Part shown: positions 30,880 through 40,598 of the stretch, piece after piece
Layout of the letters: every line of letters starts with the position of its first letter
How positions within the stretch are numbered: the first letter of the stretch is position 1
NCBI GenBank assembly: GCA_023014485.1
Contig: JAJOZX010009450.1
Span: forward strand, 1 to 64,000
Direction of reading: 5' to 3'
Source: Bathynomus jamesi
Taxonomy: Eukaryota; Arthropoda; Malacostraca; Isopoda; Cirolanidae
Length of the DNA: 64,000 nucleotides
Notes under the pieces: model-generated
What the model saw: only the letters and a program-made list of their open reading frames with translations
Told to the model about the DNA's origin: nothing
The model's database searches: none
Position numbers and translations under genes: made by a program

Positions 30880-33599
30880 CCCTAGAAGAAGAAGAGAGCC
30901 AAAATCAAGGTACAGGGTTTTGGAAATGTCTAGACACTGCGTTTGAAAGGCATGGAGAAAAATGGATTGAGAAGATTGTTCTAGAGTTGACCGGTTGAGT
31001 AGATGAAAGACTGAAAATACCGATTAACCCTTGCGTTAGAGAGGTGGACAGAAAAGAAATGATAAAGTGTAGAAAGTCTAGTGCTGCCTGCTCTACTTAA
31101 AAGAGGAGACATGCAGTTAGAGAATTCAGAAAAGCAGTGTCCGTTATAATAATGATAGTAACGACAAAGTGAGGCAACATTGCGGCGAAGCGAGAGGGAT
31201 TGAAGACAGTCGGTAAGAGGCGGGAAATTGGTGAGATGAAAAGCCTTTGATTCCACCCGGTCAAGTACGGCTGTGTGGGTTGAGCCACCCCATACATGAG
31301 AAGCATACTCCATACAGGGGCGAACAAGACCCCTGTACAGAAGGGGTGAAGAAACTGCGGAGGCAGTGCAGCACACCTAACCTCTCAGAAGCTGTTTTGT
31401 AAAGAGTATATGTGATCTTTTCAGGAAAGATCACGAGGAAAGATCACGAGAAAAGGAAAGCCAAGAATGTTAAGAGAAAAGGAAGGATTGAGTTGTGTGT
31501 TGTTGAAGGTAAGAGGATAGTCGTGTGGAAGATTGTGACGAGTAGACAGATGGAGGAACTGAGTTTTTGAGGCATTGAAAGCACTAGGTTTCCTCTGCCC
31601 CAATCAGAGATAACAGAAAGATTAGAGGTCAGGTGTTCTATAGCCGTCCTACGCGAATCATAGAGTGACTGTTGAGAGGGACGCTTTGGGAAGCGAGTGG
31701 AGAGGTGAAGAGTGGAATCATCGGCATAGGAGTGAATTGGACAGAAAGTGCGAATTAAAAGATCATTAAAAAATACAAGGAAAAGAGTGGGTGACAGGAC
31801 AGAACCCTGAGGAACACCACTGTTGATAGCTTTAGGAGAAGTACAGTGGCCATCTACAACCGCAGCTATAGATCGGCGAGAAAGAAAATTAGAGATGAAA
31901 GCACAGAAAGAAGGATAGAAACCGAAGGAGGGCAGTTTCGAAATTAAAGATTTCTGACAGATTCCACGAAAGGTTTCGATATGTCTTGCGCAATAGCAAA
32001 AGTTTCACCTAACTCCCAAAAGGAGGATGACCAAGAGTCAGAGAGATATGCAAGAATATCACCAGTTGAGCGTCCCTTGCGGAACCCATACTGACGATCT
32101 GAAAGAAGATTGTGAGAAGAGCGGTGTTTAAGAATCTTCGTATTAAGGATAGATTCAAAAACTTTGGAAAGGCAAGAAATCAAAGCAATTGGACGATAGC
32201 TAGTTAGAGGGTTGAGAGCGGTCACCTTTCTTTGAGACAGGTTGAATGAAAGCGAACTTCCAGCAGGAAGGAAAAGTACCAGATGAGAGACAAAGACGAA
32301 AGAGTTTGCCTTGGCAGAGTGTCAGCACAGAAGCACAGTTCTTAGAAACAACAGAAGGAACACCATCAGGACCGTACACCTTTCTAGAGTTGAGTCCAGA
32401 TAGGGAAGAAAGAACATCTTTGGAAGAGATTTTAATTTCAGACATAATAAAGTCAGAGGGAGGAGGAGAGGGAGGAACAGCACCGGAATCATCCATAGTT
32501 GAGTTGGAAGCAAAAGTATGAGCGAAAAGTTCAGCTTTGTCAATAAAAGGGACGGCAACTGCGCCGTCGGAATGGAAAAGAGGAGGGAAAGAAGAGGAAG
32601 TAAAGTTGTTGAAGAGGTTCTTAGCTAGATGCCAGAAAGAGCGAGAAGAATTAGAATTGGATAGGTTTTCACATTTTTGTCAGATGAAGGAATTTTTGGC
32701 GAGTCGAAGAACAGATTTTGCACGATTCCTGGCAGAAATATAAGCTGAGTGAGAGTCAGGAGTTGGACGGCGACGGTATCTTCTGAAAGAGTCCTCTCTG
32801 TTGCGGATAGCATTAGAACAAGTAAAGTTAAACTGAGGTTTTTTCGCATTAGTAGTAGGAATAGAATATGGAATGTACGCCTCCATGCCCGAGAGAATCA
32901 CCTCCGTGATGCGCTCAGCACAATCGGAAGGGCCCCGGCCACGGAAGCAGTAATCATTCCATGGGAAATCACAGAAGTACTGACTAAGGTCCTCCCAATC
33001 AGCAGCACCAAAGTGCCAAAGGCAGGATCCAAAGGCCGAATTGGAGCGACAGGACAGAAATAGATATAACTTAAGATTGTGATCGGATGAGCCCAACGGA
33101 GAGAAAAGTTTCACAGAGTAAGGAGGAGGATGAGAGGTAAGAAATAAATCCAGACTGTTCGGCCTATCTCCAAGACGATCGGGGATACGAGTAAGGTTCT
33201 GTACTGTACAATTTGCTCTAGGTTATTTAAGATAGAAAAGTTGTAAGTTAGTTCACCAGGGATATTAGTGAAATGGGAGGATAGCCAAAGGTGGTGGTGA
33301 ACATTGAAATCTCCTAAAATGGAAATTTCAGCAAAGGGAGAGTGAGAAGGAATGTATCCCACTTTGGAAGTGAGGTAGTCAAAGAATTTTGAATAGTCAG
33401 TAGAATTAGGAGAAAGGTAAACAGCGCAGATGTATTTAGTTTGGCATGTAAGCCGTAGCCAGAGGGTATAGAATTCGGAAAATTCGAGTTCGGGAATACG
33501 AGAAAAAGTTAGGTCATTACATACATATACACAACATCCACCTTTGGAGTGAAATTGAGTATAGAGAACGTAAGAGGTACAAAAAAGGTGTAGCCACAT
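30880..33599 (-). mobile_element. Jockey/I-like LINE, copy 2 (longest), degenerate
   Basis: Minus-strand order 5' to 3': an AP-endonuclease region with ILGDFNVHHHLWL (33111-33599) and SDHNLKL (32680-33114), a linker with [20 protein letters not shown], and then RT. RT reads GPDGVPSVVSKNCASVLT, YRPIALISCLSKVFESILN, YGFRKGRSTGD, VPQGSVLSP near 31800, an intact SYADDST at about 31715-31738, and NASKTQFLHL. The C-terminal part reads HVWGGSTHTAVLDRVESKAF and SLSLRRNVASLCRYY. Frameshifts break it into at least seven pieces. The element is 5'-truncated within the endonuclease and abuts an inverted scrap of the CACTA-like element (33598-33651). Confidence 0.88.
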
Positions 33600-33651
33600 G
33601 TTGAAATGCTATGGAAAACTTGGTTGCAACATGAATGTAAAAGTGCATTAA
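33598..33651 (+). pseudogene. Inverted scrap of the CACTA-like transposase gene
   Basis: Plus strand reads MLKCYGKLGCNMNVKVH and a stop. The same residues, with E for G, lie on the minus strand at about 34155-34208 inside the decayed copy. So 54 bp of the transposase gene is duplicated in inverse orientation about 550 bp away, at the LINE junction. Confidence 0.85.
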
Positions 33652-33939
33652 TGATCTTTTATGGAACTCATCTCCTGCCAATAAAGATTACACCACTCTA
33701 GAAATGAAAAAAATCTGTTGTTTCTTTGAAAATAGGTGAAATAATACAATTTGGGGGTGCTGATTCCAAATCTGGTATCAGATATTTGCTATCACATCAG
33801 ATTTTCTCACAAAATCAATAGTAAAACTTCCTGGTTTTATGCGCATGATGCGCATCTGAGTAAAAGAACAGTAATACAATAAAATTCACGGAAAGAATCA
33901 TTTTAGATTACTTTTCTTTGGCTACATACTCGTAGATCA

Positions 33940-35912
33940 TCAAATTTTAGTGAATTTCCTCTTTTTAGACGTCTTTTTCAAATTTGGTTCGGAAACATAG
34001 CTCTTCAAACACCAACAGTAGTCAGCCATCATATTGACATTCCATCTTCCTTGATATCATTTTTCCATGTTTTTTATGTCTTGATGGAACCTTTCACCTT
34101 GCTCTTTACTAACCGCTCTAAGGTTCTCAGGGAAGTACTCCAAGTGGCTGTAAAGGAAATGCACTTTTACATTCATGTTGCAACCAAGTTTTTCATAGCA
34201 TTTCAACATGTGGCTAACAATTGTTCTATAATCTTTGGCTTTATGGTTTCCTAGGAAATTTTCAACATGTTGAAGTGATATCCAAGTCGCTTTCTCTACA
34301 TTTGACATTGAATTAAGAAAGTTGTCATCTTTCATTAGTTTCCGTATTTGAGGGCCATCGAACACTCCAGCTTTTATTTTCTCTTCATTTAGAGAAAAGA
34401 ATTGGTCAGAAATGTATTTGAAACCGTTGCCATCTCAATCCAAAGCCTTTACAAATTGCTTCATTCAGCCCCAGTTTAATGTGTAATGGTGGTAGTAACA
34501 CATTTGTAGGTGTCACAAGAGGTTCGTTGATAACATTTTTGCTGCCTGGTATTAAGTTAGTTCTTTGGGGCCAATCCTTCTTTTTCCAATGATCAGTCTT
34601 TGCTCTGCTGTCCCACTCACATATGAAGCAAGACATCTTTGTATATCCAGATTGTTGGCCAAGAAGCATGGATATCACCTTCAAATTATTACAAATGATC
34701 TAGTTACGATCACTATTTTATTTTATCTAGAAGGAATTTCATGTTGTCATAATTTTCTTTCATGTGGACAGAGTGGCCAATGGGGATGGATGCCAGTTAA
34801 TTGCTATTATGCAGCAAAACAGCGTTTAGCAGTGGCGACTCGTGGTATAAATGTATGGGGGTGCGATTTCATAAAATTTATAATTTTTAGAATTCTAGTA
34901 CATAAACAATCACATGGTGCTTCCGTATGGTACTTATATGTCAAAAGAAGCCATAAATTTGTATTAAAAAAATATTTTAATAAAATATAAAAATAATTGT
35001 TGAATATCTTAAAATTAATATATTTTTTATCTGTTAAATTAATATTTATAGTTTCAAGCAAGGGGGAGCGACCGCTCCATCGCTCCTATACGTCAGTCGC
35101 CACTGGCTTTTAGACTTGACTTTGAACTGTCAATGAACAATCGCCACTCTTTTGGATCATAGTCTGTGCTCATAGTATTCATAAGACCAGGTATGTGAGT
35201 AGAATACTAGAGAGCCATCCATAAAGAAGAATTGAACAAATTCTTGTTCTCTGCTCCTGTACCAGGAATATGAAGTTCCAGCAGCCAGTAAATTTCTTTC
35301 ACTCAGCTTGGATCTCAAGAGTTGGGCAACATCTTTCGGTAGGTCAAGATCTCGTATAAGATCATTCAGTTCTGTCTGAGTGAATGACTGTGGGTCTTCA
35401 GAACTCTTATCATCAATTTCAAAGTCAATGTCATTGCTAAGTTCTGTATCAGATTCAAAAACTTCATCAAGTTCTTTGGAGCATGCAGGAATGGGAACAT
35501 CATCACTGTGTGGAACAGGACGGATCATTGCATCATATCCATCATTGCAGATGGCAATGAGGGATACACAATAGATGATTTATTCTTGGAACTGAATCCC
35601 TTGATATTACACAAGCAGAAATAACAGTCTTGGGTATGATCTTTGGGCTCACGCCAAACCATAGACATATCAAAAGGTAAGGACTTCCTTTTGCCTTGAA
35701 CCCATTGCCTCAAATTTTCCACACATGATCGGCATACACTATGCAGAACCCATGACTTATTTTGATCACCAAGCCTTACACCGAAATAAGCGAGATACGA
35801 TTTTCTTACAAATTCTGTGATATTCTGCCTTTGCTATGCTGACTGGAAATTACCACATACTGTATACTGTATAACAAAACAAATCTGGGTGGTTCTTGCA
35901 AGAACGGGACTT
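33940..35912 (-). pseudogene. Transposase pseudogene paralogous to 44675-46357
   Basis: Collinear with the intact 44.7-46.4 kb protein. In order: RSCKNHPDLFCY, VRLGDQNKSWVLHSVCRSCV, GKRKSLPFDMSMVWREPKDH, DCYFC, a Ser/Asp-rich linker, QTELNDLIRDLDLPKDVAQL and YDPKEWRLFIDSSKSS. The hAT insertion interrupts here, followed by KAVLLHNSN and a stop. It resumes with SIPIGHSVH, KVISMLLGQQSGYTKMSCFI, LLPPLHIKLGL, GPQIRKLM, VENFLGNHKAKDY, AVSKEQGERFHQDI, MEK, a stop, YQG and MMADYCWCLK. CxxC, D, H and ER residues are still recognisable. Stops, frameshifts (near 35880 and 34395) and the insertion make it dead. Confidence 0.88.
34830..35105. mobile_element. hAT MITE inserted in the transposase pseudogene
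   Basis: Termini CAGTGGCGACTCG and the complement of CGTCAGTCGCCACTG. Flanks GCGTTTAG (34822-34829) and GCTTTTAG (35106-35113) are an 8-bp duplication with one mismatch. 276 bp, AT-rich, non-coding. It splits the codons just after FIDSSKSS. Confidence 0.85.
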
Positions 35913-35924
35913 AGATATTGTTGG

Positions 35925-36031
35925 TGAAGTGAATCCATGAATCTATGAGGTGAATTCATGAATGCGTGAAGTAAATCCGTGAATCTGAAGTGAATTCTTA
36001 AATGTATGAAGTAAATCCGTGAATCCGCGAA
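35925..36031. repeat. ~20-bp minisatellite
   Basis: About five diverged units of GAAGTGAATCCATGAATCTA type (GAAGTAAATCCGTGAATCT and so on), directly upstream of the decayed CACTA-like coding region. Confidence 0.75.
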
Positions 36032-36316
36032 TTTGCACAATTATAGAATCTGAAACAGGAAATCAAAAAATTAATAAAAAATAAACAAGTTATTGTTTTA
36101 GCAGGTAAGAAATGAGGCTTTCTGCTCCATAGAATGAGGCATATTTAAGCTTATATATGCATATTGGTCCAAATAATGATTGCCTAATTCTTGAGAACAG
36201 TGATGTGATGGATAAAAACAAAAGCAGTTTTCTGTAATCTTATGAGGTAGGGACTCAAAAAATAGAGTTTTCAAACAGCAATTTACTTGTCTACTGGGGT
36301 TATCATTATCATTATC

Positions 36317-36738
36317 ATGTACAGTTGCGCTCATTATTCTTAGGACACACTTGGAACAGATAGCGACATCTGGCATATATTTGTTGTGTGTAGCTACTAC
36401 AAACGGTTGTAACATTTTATGAATGAATCTGGGGTTTAGTGAGAGCGCTGATTGGTTGGTTGCCACATGGTGTTTGGCTAGTGTGTGTGTGTGTGTGTGT
36501 GTGTGTGACATTATTCCTGCCCTTTATAAATATATCATAATATAGATATGGTCCTAACAGTGTTTGACTGGCCGTGATGTAGTTAGTGGTAACAGTGGGG
36601 GCAGGGGGTGGTGCTGCTGATGTGACGTGACAGCTCTTGAGTCATTGCTAAATGTCTTTAGAACATAATTATTTCCATTCATCACTCTGGTTTACATATT
36701 ACTAAGGAAACATAAATGAATAATTAAATATAAATTCA
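36317..36738. repeat. Left arm of large inverted repeat
   Basis: Reverse complement of 40049-40476. Shared blocks include CAGTTGCGCTCATTATTCTT, ACAAACGGTTGTAACATTTT, GCTGATTGGTTGGTT, TCCTAACAGTGTTTGACTGG, CAGGGGGTGGTGCTGCTGAT and TTTAGAACATAATTATTTCC. This arm has an expanded (GT)n (36479-36507) where the other has a short CACACA. No protein common to both arms that I can support. Confidence 0.9.
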
Positions 36739-37540
36739 AGAAGGCGATATATATTAACAATGGGATGTCAATGAAGTGAATAAAAAATGCTTGTAATAAC
36801 TAAAAAAAAACCTTCGGACGTGATGACAGTGTTTATGGTATTGGCAAGCCTGTCATCCTGAACGAACTGAAGTTTCAATGTATAAAAACAGAGCCGTAGT
36901 TAGGCATTATTGCGCCCTGAGCAAATTTCACCACCTGCACCACCCATCCTCCCTGTATTTATTTATTGATTCATTTATTTATTTACATTTAATATTCAAC
37001 ATAGATTCAGATATTATTTTGTGTTATAACAAAGACAGAGCAAAAACCTAATATATATATAAATACATATATAGGCGGTTTATGAATGAAAAAAGAATGT
37101 TTTGATGCATATTAAATTTTAATAACATTATAAAATTACCAGATTGATGGGTATCTGTAGGTTTCATACATCACTGCTTAGAATATCTTCCAATTGGCAA
37201 AAGGACGACAGCTGAATGGATGCTACTGGTATGTCATCGTTATATCCGGAGCAAATGCTATTTCTAGGTCAACAACACTGATATAGCAATAAACAGTCAC
37301 TGAGAGAAATATTATTTAGAAACGAAGAATGTTTTTCACTAAGGCAGCATCATAAATGCATATAATTGTTTTGTATTAATAAGCTCCATGTTATGATACA
37401 ACTTAAGTGTTGAACCACTGCAGCTGTGACTCTTGGCGGTCTCTCACCTCAAAGGAGAAAATTACAGACAATAAAACTATTACAGTGATTCATATCAATA
37501 AACATAGAACCATTTAAATGATGATATTTGACAATTTTGC
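36739..37540. other. Inside of inverted repeat, nothing recognised
   Basis: AT-rich DNA between the left arm and the Tc1-like element. No frame or motif. Confidence 0.4.
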
Positions 37541-38765
37541 AAAGGTGTTACACATTCATAACTACCATTGTATTTGAGAGATATTTTATACATGAACACA
37601 ACAAATTTAATATCTTGTCGAGCCACCGTTGTTGTCTATGACTTCCTGCAGTCGATGTAGTACAGAAGCAACATGATTATATACCAGCTGTTGATTCCTC
37701 CTCAGCACCTTCCACTCACTAAATGTGTGTTGTAAAAGCTGGTCCGTTGTTCGTTCCTCCGCTGGTTCCCACACATTTACAATATTGGCCCATATATTCT
37801 CGATGGGATTCATATCACAACCTTTACTTGGCCAATCCAGAAGGTCGATATTTCTTTGCTCAGAGAACCAGCGTGTGACGATCCGTGCTGTGTGAATTAG
37901 GGACCTGTCTTGCATAAAAATGATTCGCTCAGGAAATGGCAGAGCATATGCACGCATAGAAGGAAGCATAACCTCTTCGAAAATTTATATATACTGGTCT
38001 GCAGTAAACCTCCCTTCTATTTTGGTGAGCTCTCCTACACCATACAGATGAATCCATCCCCACATGTTACAGGTGACATGACCGCTACGTGCTTCCTCAT
38101 AGATGTGCTCCTGAGTATATCGAGTATTATTCCTCCTCCAACAATGGAGACGGCTATCTATAGGATGTGGAGGACAAGGTCTTTTCGTCGGTAAATATCA
38201 CTCGGTTCCAAAAGTCAAGTCCTTTGTTAACATGTTGCTGAGCAAATCGAAGTCTATTTTCTCGATTTTGCCGATTTAACTTTTTCTTGATAGCCGGGGT
38301 CCGATGGTGTTACCCAGCTTCATGTAGCCGCTGCCTTACTGTCACTGCCGAAACATCAAGCTGCAATTGTTCCCTTGTGGCAGCAGCATTGGTAAAGGGA
38401 TGGGCTTCGGCAACATCGCAGATCCTCCGATCATCCGCAGCAGTTGTCAGTCGAGGTTTCCCCGTTCTGCGGTGATCTCGTAGATTCCCTTCCTCTTGCC
38501 ACCTCTTCAACCATATATAAACAGTGTTCCTAGAAATTCCAAGTTCTCTTGCAATTTGAGTTGGAGACAGCCCGCTCTCCCTCATGCCGATGATTCTTCC
38601 CCTTTCAGCAATTTTCTGGTGATGATAATCCATTCTGCAGAGTAGTTGCTTCGATGAGATTCAGGAATAGGGTGAGCTTATTCTCAGTCACCATACCTGT
38701 TAACATGACGTCATGTGGTGTCACGTGATATGTTAAAAGTCAGGTAGAATTGTTGGAATGTGGAA
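37541..38765 (-). mobile_element. Tc1-like transposon, decayed
   Basis: Contains a transposase pseudogene in the expected position. Possible weak TIRs are TTTGCAAAGGTGTTACACAT (about 37537) against the complement of AATGTGGAAACTGTTTGAAA (about 38757). About 1.2 kb long, lying inside the large inverted repeat. Confidence 0.7.
37607..38633 (-). pseudogene. Tc1-like transposase pseudogene
   Basis: N-terminal HTH: MDYHHQKIAERGRIIGMRES, GLSPTQIARELGISRNTVYI and WLKRWQEEGNLRDHRRTGKP. A second HTH follows with AATREQLQLDVSAVTVRQRL. After a stop at HEAG* come NRVIFTDEKT (first D) and, after further damage, LPFPERIIFMQDRSLIHTAR (second D), LLDWPSKGCDMNPIENIWAN (E in NPIEN) and VIDNNGGSTRY at the C-terminus. 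All three catalytic acids survive, so decay is moderate. Confidence 0.85.
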
Positions 38766-38798
38766 ACTGTTTGAAAAGTGGTCATTAAGCTGCTACAC

Positions 38799-39279
38799 CA
38801 GCGGTTCCCAAACTTTTTTTGTGATTACCCCTTTTGGTTAATCGCCAAATGAAAATTACCCCCATGCAAAAAGCACAGGAAACTTCATTTTACTGAGCAT
38901 GAGAATAATTATTCAAAATTTATAAACATAATACTTGTATATTTCTATATATACAGTGCCTTATGTATAAGTTAAACACAGATGATATTGGTCAAAGAAT
39001 GGTTACAACATTACATTGGAAGCAAGCAAAACGCGTCACCACCAACTACTAGTCTAGTGCGAGGGATGAAACTGTTTCTGCTGAACTGACGCCTGAATTC
39101 TGAGTTCAGTTTCGCTCAAGGCGCAGCGTAAATCGCCTTCAATGTGCAGCCGATTTCGCGGTTTGTTCTTTATGACCATCATTGCTGAAAAGCCTGCCTC
39201 ACAACGATAACTTGTCGCAAAAGGCACCAGCAGCTACACAGACCATCACATAGTTACAAAGTCTAGCATATATCTGTGG
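38799..39279 (-). mobile_element. hAT remnant with transposase C-terminus
   Basis: Left terminus CAGCGGTTCCCAAACTTTTT. The minus strand at about 39040-39255 reads LVPFATSYRCEAGFSAMMVI, KNKPRNRLHIEGDLRCALSE and TELRIQA. The P--TSYRCE-GFS---IK-K-RNRL---DLR-AL pattern is the C-terminal hAT dimerisation region of ZBED5/Buster-type transposases. The rest of the gene and the other terminus are gone. Confidence 0.8.
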
Positions 39280-39612
39280 CAGTGTTTCTCAACCTTTTCT
39301 AGGTCGAGGGACCCTGTAAGCAACATGCAAGATATTGTGGAACCTAGATATTCTCGATCCATTCTATTCTCCTTCATTTTGTAAGCAAAATGATGGAAAA
39401 CAATGTAATAAACCAATTACATATCGTTACGAACAAATATAATACATTATTCACTGCTTGTTACAAAATACCCCTTTATTTCTATTCTAACTTAATTCTG
39501 CCTATATATTCTGAACTAGTGAGCTTCAGTATGTTATGTTAAATGTTTATTACACAACATATCAGAACCCTTAATGTTTCTTCGCTGAACCCCAGTAAAA
39601 AACAATGACGTA
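39280..39612. mobile_element. hAT-like terminus and decayed interior
   Basis: Starts CAGTGTTTCTCAACCTTTTC, then AGGTCGAGGGACCC, a classic non-autonomous hAT end. Internal GAACCCTTAATGTTTCTTCG and CTGAACCCCAGT echo it, but no matching second TIR can be found. Confidence 0.5.
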
Positions 39613-40048
39613 TGGGCTAGTGGATATTTTCGCTCATCTGTCGTTCAGTTGGCAATTCTAATGACGCTTTAGGTAAAACCATAATATAGGAAACTCAGAT
39701 AGTACTCTCGCAAGTGTGTGAGATACACGACGATACAATATACATATTAGCTTCCTTTTAAGCTGATAACTATCATTTACGTGTTAAGTTGCATTCAACC
39801 AATATGTCTTATCTGGGAGATGGTAAATTGAACATGCTGACAATGTTTAACACGTGTTGTTGCATTGCATGTTACGTGTTACAGTGTTTATTCATTGAAA
39901 TGTCAGTTAAATAGAGGATTACAGGCTTGCCGATATCATGAACACTATCATCACGTATTATGGTCTTTATTTATAGAATATACAAGAACATTGTTTTATT
40001 CACGTTATTGACATTCCCCTTGTTAATATACTGTATATCCCCTTCATA
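39613..40048. other. Inside of inverted repeat, nothing recognised
   Basis: No coding frame and no paired repeats found. Confidence 0.4.
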
Positions 40049-40476
40049 AATTTATATTTAATTATTCATTTATGTTTCCTTAGTAATATGTAAACCAGAG
40101 TGATGAATGGAAATAATTATGTTCTAAAGACATTTGGCAATGATTCAAGAGCTGGCACGTCACATCAGCAGCACCACCCCCTGCCCCCACTGTCACCCGT
40201 GTCTACACCACCACTAACTACATCGCGGCCAGTCAAACACTGTTAGGACCATATCTATATTATGGCAGGAATAAAGGGCAGGAATAATGTCTCATCATTC
40301 ACACACAGACACTAGCCAAACACCATGTGGCAAACCAACCAATCAGCGCTCACTCACTAAACCTCAGATTCATTCATAAAATGTTACAACCGTTTGTAGT
40401 ACACACAACAAATATATGCCAGGTGTCGCTATCTGTTCTCAAGAGTGTCCTACGAATAATGAGCGCAACTGTACAT
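40049..40476. repeat. Right arm of large inverted repeat
   Basis: Pairs with 36317-36738 over about 420 bp with small indels. The loop is about 3.3 kb and holds a Tc1-like element and two hAT remnants. Confidence 0.9.
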
Positions 40477-40598
40477 ACAGTACATAAAAAGGCAAACACC
40501 CAACCAAACTTAGTCTCTTGGAATCATTACATTTTTATAGAGCCAAACCAGATCACAAGTTTACTTCCTACACAACGCCATTTCCATTCTTATACGCG

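Larger units (their letters stand above)
33694..35915 (-). mobile_element. CACTA-ended element, decayed copy 2
   Basis: Its left end (CACTCTAG at 33694) and the subterminal GTGCTGATTCCAAATCTGGT and CTATCACATCAGATTTTCTC (33766-33815) match the TIR of the 44319-46865 element in order. The other terminus is not identifiable: beyond 35915 there is a minisatellite. The coding part is described separately. It hosts a hAT MITE (34830-35105). Confidence 0.75.

Noticed and set aside
36317..40476. Polinton/Maverick terminal repeats
   Set aside because: Long TIRs fit, but the loop is 3.3 kb and contains no polymerase, integrase or capsid-like frame.
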